Source: Bryum argenteum
Taxonomy: Eukaryota > Streptophyta > Bryopsida > Bryales > Bryaceae
DNA length: 64,000 nucleotides
Reading direction: 5' to 3'
Assembly: GCA_037043015.1 (NCBI GenBank)
Contig: CM073330.1
Location: forward strand, 397,263-461,262
In this document: positions 33,837-45,554 of the stretch, piece by piece
Position numbering within the stretch: position 1 is the first letter of the stretch
Layout: each line of letters opens with the position of its first letter
The notes under the pieces: model-generated
The model's input: the letters and a program-made list of their open reading frames with translations, nothing else
Databases searched by the model: none
What the model was told of the DNA's origin: nothing
Translations under genes and position numbers: made by a program

Positions 33837-34904
33837 ATGGCGCGTTCTTCGATTGCAGTGTTGTTGCTTTGCGCGATGGTGGTCTCGGCCAGCGCAGGAG
33901 TGGCAGACATTCTGGGCACCAAGGAGGAGCCTGTGATCAAGGAGCCCACATGGACCGAGAAGGCCAAGGAAACGCTGCACATGTTCTCGTCCGATACGCA
34001 GGACAAGGCTGGACAGGCAGCGGGCGCCGCCAAGGAGACTGGCGCGGAGGGCGCCGAAACCGCCAAGACGTGGACTGAGACTGCCAAGGAGAAGTTGAAC
34101 ATGTTCGCTGGCGATGCCCAGCAGAAGACGGGTGAGACTGTGGACGCTACCAAGAGCAAGACGGGTGAGACTGTTGATGCTACCAAGAGCAAGACCGGTG
34201 AGGCTGTGGACGCTACCAAGAGCAAGACCGGTGAGGCTGTGGATGCCACCAAGGAGAACGCTGGTGCCGCGCAGGATCACGCCAAGTCGTACTTGGATAT
34301 GGCCAAGGAGAAGCTCAACGTCTTCTCCAAGTACGTTTCTAAGTCTTTCAAGTTAGATACCCACCTTCCTCCCTTTTGCATGCCGTGCCATGTTACATCC
34401 ATGCCGCATCATTCTCTGCATGCATTCCTTCTCAGTTAGTTGCACGACTTACAGGTCCTTCTCAATCATCCACAAAACATGCAAGTTCCATTAAACAATT
34501 TGCAGCTTCTCATCATGTTGAATTGAATTGGACATCAGGGGTGCCGGTGAGAAAGCAGAGGACACCAAGGACGCTGCCGCTGATGCCGCTAACGCTGCAG
34601 GAAGCAAGGCCAAGGCTGGAAAGGATGCTGCCGCTGATACCGCATCAGGTGAGGATCTTCTTCTTTTCGCAACATACAGTCCTTATAGACTCTCCGAATC
34701 TCTTCAATTCAGAAAGGACATGGCCATTGATATTATTGGATTTTTTCAGACGCTGCGTCGAAGGCTTCTGAGACTGCCAAGAGCGCCAAGGGCACCGCCG
34801 CTGATGCTGCCAAGAGTGCCAAGGACACCACCGCTGACACTGCTAAGTACGCAGCTGATAAGACCAGCGAGGGAGCCGAGAAGGCCAAGCACGAAGAGTT
34901 GTAA
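33837..34904 (+). CDS. Secreted LEA group 3-like protein, three exons
   Basis: Predicted 252-residue, Ala/Lys/Thr/Asp-rich, hydrophilic protein of the LEA_4 (group 3) type; such proteins protect membranes and proteins during drying. Exons 33837-34330, 34539-34648, 34750-34904; phases close. Residues 1-20 are a signal peptide (SSIAVLLLCAMVVSASA), so ER, wall or vacuole delivery is likely, unlike most cytosolic LEAs. Three copies of a TAKEKLNMF-type motif recur at about 42-50, 82-90 and 156-163. Residues 97-140 are four head-to-tail 11-mers (KTGETVDATKS type), which should form an amphipathic helix. Exons 2 and 3 continue with AKSAKDTTAD-like segments. A palindromic Stowaway MITE lies upstream. 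Confidence 0.88.
34125..34256 (+). repeat. Four tandem 33-bp coding repeats
   Basis: Four in-frame 33-bp units, nearly identical in DNA as well as protein (AAGACGGGTGAG / AAGACCGGTGAG starts), encode the 11-residue LEA repeat. The low silent divergence points to recent slippage or unequal crossing-over, or to homogenisation. Confidence 0.9.
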
Positions 34905-36255
34905 ATGCAACATGACGTCGAGTTTATGTGATAGGATGTTGAAAGATGTGAATCAGGTATAGGTTACCATTTCCACATGATGAGCACTGCCATGTATGTA
35001 TGTACGTCTGTAGCGGTGTAGAGTTTTGTGAACGAGAGTTTTATAATTTGCTGTTGGGCTGCCTGGCTCCAGTGCCCCATATGATGAACATCATGTAATT
35101 AAAGAGGATTCCCTTCCCATTTGTGTAATATTATTATCCTTTTATCGTATGACTAATCGGCAGACCTCGCTGCACTGATTCTTTTCTCCGACTGTTAGCA
35201 AACGTCTGCATAGTTTTAGGTTTTGAGTTATGTGAAAGTCTGGTGAAATGTTCATATGTTCTGTAGTTCATCCCAGGTGACTACTTACACTGTCGAAGAG
35301 TATCAATTGAAGACCATTATCATATGCAAATATGTGTTTATCTGCATCCTTAGTACATGTGATAGAGAACCATTTGATTCTGTTCTCATTGAGTGAACAA
35401 AACTGCTTAACAAACAATGTGGTGAGAGAAGTTGATTTGTAAGGAGACTTGTATATAGTTCAAGAATAGGTACCATCTGATGAATGGACGGTGAAACGAA
35501 ATGGTTTTTTAGTTTTTATATCAACTGAATCATCGTACAATTATGCAGTGATGGAAAAAAATCTTGAGAACGACTAATTCTAATACTCTTTGTAGAGTAT
35601 CTTCCACCCGATTGCGCATTACGAAGGTGGTCTTTGCACCTTTATATAACATATTTTATGTTTCATGAGGTTCGTGTCAGTTTTAAAAAATGTATTTTCA
35701 AAAAAATATTCTTGGATCAAGAATATATTTCAAAATTTTCCATCCTTACATGTGGCCACCTTCAATAGGGTTTTGGGAATTTTGGTACAAGAATGAAAAG
35801 GGAGGTGAAACATGTGTTACCTTTTAAGTGGCAATAAGTGTTGAGGTACTCCAAGAAACATTCTTAGTGCTAAAATAGTGTTCATTTACCAAATTTAGAC
35901 GTACGAGGTTTGCACACAAAACGTGGAGAATTGTTCATTGGTGTGCTTTTTGGAAGAAAAGCATTTTGTTAGAAATCAAGTGTTGATAGAAAGAATATTA
36001 GATGCTCACTCTCTGGACCAAGACAATCACTTCTTTCACATCTTCTAAGAAACCCATCTTTTACAACTTCTAAGAAACCCATGTAAAATTTAAGATTAAG
36101 ATATCTTGCTTTTCACGAATGCTCTGTCTTGTGTGTTCTTTCTTTTTCTTTAGTCAAGCACCTCATGAATTGCTTTCGCAATTTTTGGACGAGAGAACTA
36201 GCCAACCAAACTTTTATGCACGAGTATTTCATGGTGATGCAACTGATCTGAAGGT
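34905..36255. other. 3' flank of the LEA-like gene and AT-rich intergenic sequence
   Basis: The first 250 bp probably contain the 3' UTR (AATTAAAG near 35098). Beyond that no gene or repeat is recognised. Confidence 0.4.
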
Positions 36256-36395
36256 AATTAAGAAGAAGAAGAACACCAAACCCCTGAGGGTTGGCGTGAA
36301 TAAAGTGTCCGTTCGACCTACCCTTGATAATATGCCCACAGGACATAACAGCAGTGGTATAGGACTACTAACCCCGCTTAGGATGGACGCTACAT
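36256..36395 (-). mobile_element. 5'-truncated SINE copy
   Basis: Shares GTGAATAAAGTGTCCGTTCG and AATATGCCCACAGGACA with the other copies in the same orientation as 39720-39835, corresponding to the 3' half of the SINE on the minus strand. Confidence 0.65.
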
Positions 36396-36791
36396 GATGA
36401 AGGTAATTACATAAGAGGGTGTCAAGAAAACATAATTCTTGTATTGTTCATGCACTTGGGTTGATCTTACACTAAAATTTTTAAATTTTCTATAAATTTT
36501 TAAATGTTTTGCAATGAATCCCAATACTTGCATTTTGACGTTGAAATATGTCCCAAAAATTTATAGTTTTGAGGTTTATCTCTTATAAGATTGAGAGTAA
36601 AATGGAGGGTGTACCTTATAATCCCAACATCCACATGAGAAAAGTTTTGCAAAAATTTATAAAGAACTATTGATTTTCATTGCCACTTCCCAATCAACGA
36701 TTTGCCAAGTTGATTGGGAAGTGGCCAAGTGAATTAATAATAGAAGATGTGCAAAGTATGTAGAATAAACAATGGCAAACCCAACACCCTA

Positions 36792-36818
36792 AAACCCTAA
36801 ACCCTAAACCCTAAACCC
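36792..36818. repeat. Interstitial telomere-type repeat
   Basis: About four units of AAACCCT in tandem, followed by degenerate AACCTAAAACC. This is the plant (TTTAGGG)n telomere unit. Confidence 0.85.
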
Positions 36819-37906
36819 AAAACCTAAAACCACTCAACCTAAAAATGTACACCCTAGGTTTATCAAAATCTGAAGTTGAAAGCTATAATGTACCTCTTAC
36901 TCGAATAGGTCCACTGAGCGGTGATGCAAAGAACCCCATGAAAATGTTGAATTCGCACTTAAACTAATTACAATCGAAGACATGTCTATCTCGAAGTGCT
37001 CCTTCACCTTAGATGTAGTAAGTTTCTTGCAATGAAGCCCCGTTGATAATAATTCATGTAAAGAAGTAAGAAAGAGACTACAATTGCAGTGGATATGATT
37101 GCATAATTTCAGAACATTTTTTTTATATATTTTTCTTTTTTGGCTGTGGCTCCTGTATATATTGCTCAATAGGTCAATACATTGATGAGTTCAAGAGAAT
37201 ATTTTGTGTAATCAACAAACTACAGTAACAATTTAAATTTTAAATTCGCAATCTTAGCTTTTGTTGATGTTTCAAATTGTGGGCGGATAGGGTGTGGCAC
37301 ATGATTCTTAGCAAATTTTACTAAATAAGGTAGCGACACCCATAATCATCCCACAAAGCAAATATGGTTGGTTACAACCACCAAGGAAGCTTGAAAAAAA
37401 AATCTACAGATTAGCAATTGGGAGTGAAAAATATTTGCTGTGAGAGATGAGGTTTTGTGACGAGAGTGAATTTATAAGAATATTTCAAAGTACTAAATGA
37501 ACATACTTATATGCTTGTCCATAGGTGGAGCTAAAAATGGCCACCACTGAAGTGTTTGTTGTCCTGTAGCGGCTTAAAACCAAGAAAGATAGTTCCTATA
37601 AAAGTAAAACGGGGAATTGAAAAACGTCCCACCGTGGTTCAAAATTCCAAGCTGTGGATAAGCAAAAACTACCAGTAGAGGAAGAAAATGCTGGCCCCTC
37701 CAATCCCTTCACCAAGCACTAGTAACGAATAAACCAAAAGTCAAGGCACCTAACACCGCCATCCAAAGACAGAGAAGTGTGACTTTTCTCCCCTTGGAAT
37801 GCACCTTCAAACCAGTCATTAGTCCATTAATTTGCCATGCAAATCACTCCAAACCAACCGCTCAACCATCTCTCAATATTATTTCATTAAAACACTATGC
37901 AGTTTA

Positions 37907-38029
37907 CAACATGACACACAACATCCATTTCCAACCATTACATGCACATTACAACAGGACATACAACATCCATTTCCAACCATGACATGCACATTACAAC
38001 AGGACATACAACATTCATTTCCAACCAAT
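37907..38029. repeat. Tandem repeat, unit about 48 bp
   Basis: Nearly three copies of a unit containing CATTTCCAACCATGACATGC and ACATTACAACAGGACATACA. Confidence 0.75.
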
Positions 38030-39517
38030 TGGCAGTAAAGCACGCTTTAATGTACACCCACTACCGTCCCTTTTTCGCATCAGTAAGCTATGGGTCTAAA
38101 AAGGTCAGCAATAGGTACACTTATAGGTCACGCCAATGGGGACATGGATGCTTATGGGTGTCGCTACCTTATTCTACCTCAATCGCATGATGAAAATGAT
38201 GGAAAAAGTGGATAAATTTGCCTAGTCAAGTTTTTGAAGAGTCGTTGTCGTTTGGGTGAACTTTATGAACGCGTACAGAATCAACACGTATTTTGTTATG
38301 ATGGGAATATTCATATTATCAATTCAATGATAGTTGAGCTTGAGTGGAGCTAAAGGTATCCACAAATTGAGTACACTAAAACTGGACAAAACAATCAAAA
38401 GTTGGCATTTTCAAATGGCTATATCTTACTCAAACTATGTCCAAATTGAGCATATGAGGTGTTTTTGGACATCTATAGAAAGAGTAAATGTCAAAGAACA
38501 CCTCATATGACCAATTTGGACAAAATTTGAGTAAGTTACGACCATTTGAAAATACCGACGATTGGTTGATTTGTCTAGTCTTAGTGGTCAAGAGTACCCA
38601 ATCTGTGGGTACATTTAGCTCGACTTGAGCTAATTTTCATTTTCCCAGAATCATTGAATATTCTCATTATATGAATGCATGTGAAAAAACTCTCAATTTC
38701 CTATTTCATGTAACTTGATATTATTGACCAAACACGACTTTCTCTCTCTACTTCCAAGGCAAAAGACGTTCGTTTGCAACGTTGAGCATTAATATGATCT
38801 CTTGAATGAAAAGGAATTTGAATTGGTGCAAATCTACAAGGAAAATAGAAGCTCATGAAGTAGTGTATCTCTGCCATATACGTACAAGTTCAAGAGCTTC
38901 CGCTGTAGCCCAAACAACTTGGTTGAAAGCTGATGTATTTCTCGGCTTGATTGCACTTCTATGCGTAGTGGAGCTTCAAAGCTTTCAAAACTAAATTATA
39001 TTGCGTTGTGATGTCACCTCGTTGTTGCACCAGAACCCAAGTGAGGGTCCAAAGTGTCCAATGTGATGAATAGTAAATTGTCCAATGTGACAACCATGTG
39101 AACGATGTACAAAATAAGTTACCGGCATTTAGTTACACATGATTGGAGTGAAATTTCGAATCGTCAATTTGAGTCTGAAGTTGAGTTTTACAAACTCAAA
39201 ATCTCAGAAAAGAAGTCCCAAGCATCATATGGATATCGAAATCAGATCAGTATAACCCACATACAACCTAGGTATCAATTTGAATACTGATGATAATGCA
39301 AAGCACAGCATTGGAACTTGTAGCTGGTGGATGTCAATAACATAGGTACCAAGGTCGGTCTTAAATTGTAACGTAAAATTATCATAATAACAATAATCAT
39401 CAAATTCTATCATATATAAGTTTATTTCGGTGTACATCGAATTGAACCAATTACAAACAATGAATGTAAAATTCGATGATTATTGTAACTATGGTTAGAA
39501 AAGTGCTCACACATAGG

Positions 39518-39578
39518 TTCGGAACAGGTTCGGGATTGGTTCGGGATTGGTTCGGGACTGGTTCGGAATTGGTTCGGG
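39518..39578. repeat. GGTTCGGGATT tandem repeat
   Basis: Five or so copies of a 12-bp unit GGTTCGGGATTG with single-base variants. Confidence 0.8.
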
Positions 39579-39719
39579 ATGTGTCATCCCAAGTATCCTT
39601 ACCTCGTATGCTACTACACATGGATTTGGGTGCGCCTAATAAAGTCTGTTGCTATTGAAATCAGACCAGAATGGGGATACCTTTTGGACTAGAAGCGTGC
39701 ACGACAAACACAGACTTGT

Positions 39720-39835
39720 TAATAAAAAAGACGACGAACACTAGACATCTGGGGGTTGGCGTGAATAAAGTGTCCGTTCGACCTACCCTTGATGATATGC
39801 CCTCAGTACATAACAACATGCCCTCAGTACATAAC
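39720..39835 (-). mobile_element. 5'-truncated SINE copy
   Basis: Contains GGGGGTTGGCGTGAATAAAG, GTGTCCGTTCGACCTACCC and a locally duplicated ATGCCCTCAGTACATAACAAC. Closest to the 36256-36395 copy. Confidence 0.65.
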
Positions 39836-41735
39836 AACATACTCGTTAGTAAACGTAATCACCAAACTTTTGTACTAAATGCAAGCATGACAAGCATGAA
39901 AGTCACTGATGCGATTATTGTAAGTATGGACTTTTGAAAATAATGTATATATTTAAGCCCAAATATTGCCCAAGGAGTAGGTAGCTTGAACTTTCTCCCT
40001 ACATGTGCAAGTCATTGACAAATATTAAAAAGTTCTTGGTAAATAATTGAAAGATTCCAACCATAGGAACTTGTGAAATACTAGTATGAAAAATCTTTGC
40101 TAAATGGTCAATTTACATATTGGAAGATTTAAGCTTTTGAGCGGAACGTGGCAATTGGATTTTTTGGGGAGGCAATTTTCAGTAAGTATTAAATATCTTC
40201 TAAACCTAAAGATATTTGCACATACAATCTCAGATCTTTGGCCCCGACTTGAACCCTAAACGTCCCTACAGTCGTTTTGATACAATTTGGATAAACGGCA
40301 GAAACTTTGTAGAGCCACAACTTCTTCATTCAAAGTTCAATTTTGACGAAATCACTTGAGTTGGGTCCCAAATCAAGTCTAGTTTGTGATATAAATTGCA
40401 TACCTATACAATAAAGTATGAATTACTGCCATGCATTTTAGTGATAGCTGCAGCTTTCGGTAATCTTTCTCATGATTTCTTTTGTTTGAGGATGTTAATA
40501 AGATGAAGTTAAAAAAACTTCCTAGTTTGTGATTCTTTCATTGCAATAAGTTTATTGATACTCCAAAGTGAAAAGGATGAATTACTGTGATCTTTTTTGA
40601 GTACTAATATGTTACAATCTGGCAATAATACAATTCATGAAGCTTCATGACAAAATTTGATCTAGATGATGTACAATATGTATATTACAAAAGTATATTG
40701 TTGAGATTTAACTAACTTATCATAATTTCCACTTCTACGACTTTTTTTTTTTGGATGCAATTTTTGGCTGAAAATAGGTTGGATCGCTAAAAAATGATCA
40801 TGGAGTTTGAGGTTAATATTATGCTAAATACTACAAAGTGGATTATGTTCCTTAGTCCAACTTTGTTTCCCTTGTGTCAAGGCATAAACATGGCAAAAAC
40901 ATGGTAGGGCAGTGGGCTCAAAATTAGTGATGGACTAAAATTCGATCATTTCAAGAGAAAGAAGGAAGAAAGAAGAGTACGAAGGCAAACAATGACAATA
41001 AACATAAAAAAAAATTTAGCTCATACTTCTCAATCCAAATTCAATACAAAGTGACAAAACCGCTTACAATTTGATTCAATCACAACTTTAGACCAACACC
41101 CGTAACCATAAAATTGACCAAATTCTCTTGGTCAATTTTCATGTTACGATAGCAACATAGAAACTTGAACCAAATGATCACTCTAGATACTACAGATATT
41201 TCTTTCAAACGAAAATGATCAGTTGAGCCAAATGGAATTTTGAAAGGCAAAATGACTTACACGTCCACAATTGAGCTCACCTTTTCGTCTACATCTTGCA
41301 AAAAGCGAATTAAAGCTCCACCAACCGGGGATGTGTGACTACTACAGATGCATGAAACCACGTACCCGAAGGTTGACTGAACCTGTACATCCGTATACAG
41401 AAAATGGTCATACTAAACACGTTTTACAGTTGAAAATAGTCAATTGTCAAGAAAAGGTCCAGAATGTTATAATTTGCATGCTACAAGATGGAGTGCTCGA
41501 GCTCCTACCGAATCATCATTCTCACATGAATCAAGTACAATCACTCTTCGAGCTCGCTTATCAAACACAAGCTTGCTCCTCCTCTTCATCATTCTCAAGC
41601 TTTAGAGGAATCGATCTGCGGATTCTGTGATCAAGTTTGAAAAAGCGCGGGGAGGAACTGCGAAGACGAAAGGGAGAAATCAAGCAAGAAAGTGTCTCAG
41701 ATTTGGCAAGGGTTTACTTCACATCGCGGAGCGAA
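39836..41735. other. Intergenic sequence with a transposon-end relic
   Basis: 40253-40440 resembles the right end of the candidate 5.1-kb element (CCCTAAACGTCCC, then AGAAACTTTGTAGAGCCAC) and continues into a segment matching 1140-1270 inverted. Otherwise AT-rich with no gene recognised. Confidence 0.45.
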
Positions 41736-41894
41736 ATGGCAATGGTGACGGGTGCGCAGTCGTTCTCCTCCGTCGTCACGCTCGTGCTTATGTGCCTGAG
41801 TATGGATCTGCAAGCTTTGTACGCGGTTGGCCGAAGTATTAAGGAGGTTTTTGAACGACCTGCACCACGGGCGATTCAAACATTAGAGGTCTAG
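41736..41894 (+). CDS. Hypothetical 52-residue peptide with hydrophobic N-terminal half
   Basis: Not recognised. The ORF starts MAMVTGAQSF, has a hydrophobic run SSVVTLVLMCLSMDLQAL that could be a signal peptide or membrane anchor, and ends with a basic/proline segment VGRSIKEVFERPAPRAIQTL. The local sequence is richer in GC and in CT-rich leader-like DNA (41560-41620) than its surroundings, which is why I list it. A GTAAGTG at 41894-41900 could be a splice donor overlapping the stop, so this may be the first exon of something longer. Could be a secreted signalling peptide or a chance ORF. Confidence 0.3.
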   Translation: MAMVTGAQSFSSVVTLVLMCLSMDLQALYAVGRSIKEVFERPAPRAIQTLEV

Positions 41895-43334
41895 TAAGTG
41901 CGACTTTCAGTCGTGCGATTGTTTTCTTACACGACTGAACCACGCAAAATGTATCATTAATTAGAGTAAAGCTTGTAAAGATGTGAGCCTTTTCAATCTG
42001 ACAATCGATTCTTGAAGACTGTTCTTCACTGCGAACCTGTGCACGTTGTCGTCAGTCACTCGACTTCGATTTTAATAATTGGCATGACATCGGCCATGAT
42101 TATTGCACTCTATGAAAATAATAGTGTAGTTGCTGAGGACGACTTTGTCTACTTATTCACGTCGATCCATGACACATGATGCACGATGTCAGAGCAGCAT
42201 CAATGAATCTGCAAGATAATCCAAAACATTATGCAGAGCTAGTCTGTTCAGTTCTTACCACCTGCTACTCACTGTGCATAACCAAAGGGAGGGCGAGAGA
42301 TGACAGAGTTGTGAGGTTTGTCAGCTGTTCATAAGAAAACGCGCAGGCAAGACGGAGTTGAAGAGCGAGAATCTTACTTAGTTAAGTTCCTAGAGCTGTT
42401 GATATACATTTATCAATTAAAATCAACAGCCAGAGCACGTTCTATCGTGAAATTCCTATGATGTCTAAAACTCTAGTGTTCAAACGCCTTCTTGCTTAAT
42501 GCTGAAGCACCTCACTCCAATCCTGGAAGCTCACTGCACTCGTTAACAAGAATGATGCAGCTGAGTGACTTGCATATATCACTAGAAGAAAACGGAATCT
42601 CGAGGAGGAAAGAGTCGCTCCTTGAAGCTTGAAGCTTTAACGACACAGAGCCTAGAAATTTCCGGCTTGCATCGATAGCAACTCGTTCGTTAGCTACTCC
42701 GCTGATTGCCTCCAAGTTCGATACATGGTTAGTTCCTCCAAATAAACACCGAATTAAACTGTGCGACACGGGATCCCGAAGTATTGTCCTATTAGTACAA
42801 TAAGAAATCATTGAAGCTATGTCCTTAACAGTGAACTGCCAATGTTAAAAGACTTCCGACATGAGGTTCATCAAGTTTTGTTAACTTCCTTGCACAGTAA
42901 TTTACAATTAAGATGTCATCGCTAAGTGACGCACGAGTTGATTGCGGAATTTCTGCTCGGAATTGAATTCTCTGTCGTCATCCTTACCATCGTCGTTGAA
43001 CGGCAGGGGCAAATGCGACGTGCAAATTTTTGGATCTTATTGCCCTAAAACGGTATTAACAGGACGCCGTTTATGATTTCCAGCAGTCTCGGTGCGTAAG
43101 TTAAGAGATCCCATGTCCTTCGGCTGTGGCGTGGACGTCAACATTGGCATGCCTTGTGTACCAGAGAAGACGAAGGTGCGAAGAGTTGTTTCTATCAGAG
43201 TACTGTTGCAATGGCGAATGCGACAACACAAGTGTGTCCTATGAGGGGCGCTTTGATTACATGGAGAATCAAGGTCATGGACAGTTTCTTCCGACACTTC
43301 GGCGCAATGGCTTGGAAGGACTACTTGAAATACT
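41895..43334. other. Intergenic sequence, mixed composition
   Basis: No coding region or repeat that I can support. Several 60-100 codon ORFs lack motifs. Confidence 0.35.
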
Positions 43335-43575
43335 CTGTTTAACGGGCAATGGTTCGTGGCAGCTACCAAGGAGGCACTCTAGAATCCGTGGGGACCTCCC
43401 AAGGCCGTTTTTGATAATTTTGAATTCAAATTTGAGGTTTGCGACCCCAAGTCACCTTCGGAAGCCTACTCCTTGGCATTTAATGTCTACACATCAAAAA
43501 ATTAGGGGCTCATTACCCCTCCTCCATCCTCCTTGGTAGCTGCTACGAACGCTTACCCGTGTTTAACGTTTTGGG
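43335..43575. mobile_element. MITE with terminal inverted repeats, copy B
   Basis: Starts GTTTAACGGGCAATGGTTCG...GGCAGCTACCAAGGAGG and ends with the inverse CCTTGGTAGCTGCTACGAAC...CCCGTGTTTAACG. Interior matches 22945-23240 in opposite orientation. The two copies are well diverged. Confidence 0.65.
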
Positions 43576-44070
43576 CGGACTTGGCTTTGGTCAGCCTCTG
43601 ATTTATTGTTTTTTTCTTGCACAAAGTTGAAACTCTTTGCAGGTCGTAGAGTTTCTTCATACCTTTTTGAAAAGTCATTCCTGCTTCAGTATTTCTCATA
43701 CTTTAAGGATAGTTGCAGTCAAAGTTACAAAATACTATTAGGGCATGCTGAAATGTGCCCAAAACTCTGGTATACGCTCATTTACTCTCAAAAACTGCCC
43801 CAAATAGATCTAAACGGAGAAACTTCAAAAATTCACCAAAAGTTGAGTTTTTACTCTTTTGAGTAAAATTTCGTTTTTTTGAGTATGTAAAAGAGGTACT
43901 AAGGCAGGATCTCACGGTTTGAATTACCGATTCATTAATTTTCATATGGCTATTTTATGGGTAAAGCAAGCTAATAGCGCCTTGAAACTTTAAGGGTTTA
44001 AAATTACAATTACACTAATTGCTCAAATGGTTAGAGCATTGCCAATAGCATATTGAAATTGCCCTAATAA

Positions 44071-44145
44071 CGGTGTTTAACGGGATCAGTGGAAACGGTG
44101 TTTGGCGGGATCCGTGGAAACGGTGTTTAACGGGATCCGTGGAAA
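44071..44145. repeat. 25-bp tandem repeat, three copies
   Basis: Three units CGGTGTTTAACGGGATC(C/A)GTGGAAA. The GTTTAACGGG word is also the terminus of the nearby MITE at 43335. Confidence 0.85.
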
Positions 44146-44689
44146 CACCGTTCAACAAATTCTCAATATTTGCTGGCGTTAATTTTGGCAACAAATTCTT
44201 AATATTTGCTTGAGTTTAACTTCCGCATCCTGCCTTGTTAGAGATCTTGGAAGCACAACAAAAAGAGGAAGTAATGTCACCGGTGATGTATGTAGGAAAC
44301 CTAGAGACAAAATACTTACCATTGATGTCTTCGGAGTCCTAGATGTAACACTCTACTTCTTAAATCCAATTTTGAAAGATTTTGCCTCTTCTTGCATCGT
44401 TGCCCTAAACAGACTATTGTATCAATCACAATATTTACAGCAATTGCCGAAGTTGTGTAGTTAGTAGTTACATCATCGAATGCCCTCATTAATAAACACT
44501 CTCCAATAATATTAGACTATGTCATGTGAGAGTGATGTTTATTATGGATGAATTCTCCAACCTTTTTGGGTGGATGGAAATGTATTTGAGTGATTGGAAC
44601 TGCTGAGATAAGATAACTCTTAATATAAGACATCGACCTAGGAACTCCCTAGTCCATGCTTTTCACTCGCGTTCATATACAGTTAAGAT

Positions 44690-45305
44690 AAGATTGAGAA
44701 CTCCTAGGTTCTCACATTTCACCTAGAATTCATCTAAACTTCATCCAGAGTTAAATATAGAGACTAATAAAATCTATGTAAATCTCAACCAAGCAAGTCA
44801 GTAGGTTGAGTTAACCCTTTATTGACATATGGGACCAAATTGGTCCTCGATCTGAACAAGAAGGTCCTTAATCTCAACGGTGACAAATTTCGAGATTTTA
44901 CCGATGTGGTCGTTTTTTTTTAAAATATTACAGAATCAAGTTAGCTCGACACTCACCATTTTGGATTTTTGAATTTATTTAATTATCTATGCTAAAATAT
45001 GGTCAAAGGACATTGAGGTCACATTTTTCTCAAAATAGTGATGTCAATTAAGGGTTAAACGGGAGTTACACAAGTAGTATTAGCTCTTGTTTGTTGTACC
45101 TCATTGACGTATATAAGGATGGACCATAGGTAATGATAGTACACTTTGTTCTTGCAAGTTTTGTCTTCATTTTCCTCTCTCCTCTCAACACGTTATCACG
45201 TAATCACCACGTTACATAGATTCTATTAGTCTCTAGATTTAACTATGGAAGAAGTCTAGATGAACACTTGGTGAAATGTGCAAACCTAGGAGTTCCCAAT
45301 CGTAT
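44690..45305. mobile_element. Inverted-repeat element with about 105-bp arms
   Basis: Left arm (about 44690-44795) and right arm (about 45205-45305) are inverted copies. Shared words include GAACTCCTAGGTT, ACATTTCACC, TTCATCTA, AGAGACTAATA and AATCTATGTAA. A TTAA MITE is nested between them. Target duplication not determined. Confidence 0.6.
44811..45058. mobile_element. TTAA-type MITE, second subfamily (248 bp)
   Basis: Termini TTAACCCTTTATTGACAT and ATGTCAATTAAGGGTTAA form an inverted repeat beginning and ending in TTAA. The same length and outer bases as the 4844 family but a different interior. Confidence 0.7.
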
Positions 45306-45554
45306 CACTAGACTTCCAAGGCTTGTGGTGCCTACAATATTCAAGTCTCAATTCCACAATCTTAAATTAAAATTATTATGAATGCTTGGAATAAAATCAA
45401 TCTAAAATTAAGCATGAGGCCGCAAGAATTGCATGATTGTAATGTAATACCGCAATACTTATTAAAAATTCATGGAAATCATCATTATTTTCTGCTTTGG
45501 AGTTGGGATATCATCAAAACTATTGCAATGAAGATCCTACAATTCAATAGTAAC

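Larger units (their letters stand above)
36396..39719. other. AT-rich intergenic sequence
   Basis: Holds a short telomere-type array and two small tandem arrays listed separately. No gene recognised. Confidence 0.4.

Noticed and set aside
33800..34280. Long minus-strand ORFs (about 150 codons) opposite the LEA-like gene
   Set aside because: They are antisense shadows of the 33-bp coding repeats; the plus strand has a signal peptide, splice sites and family features.
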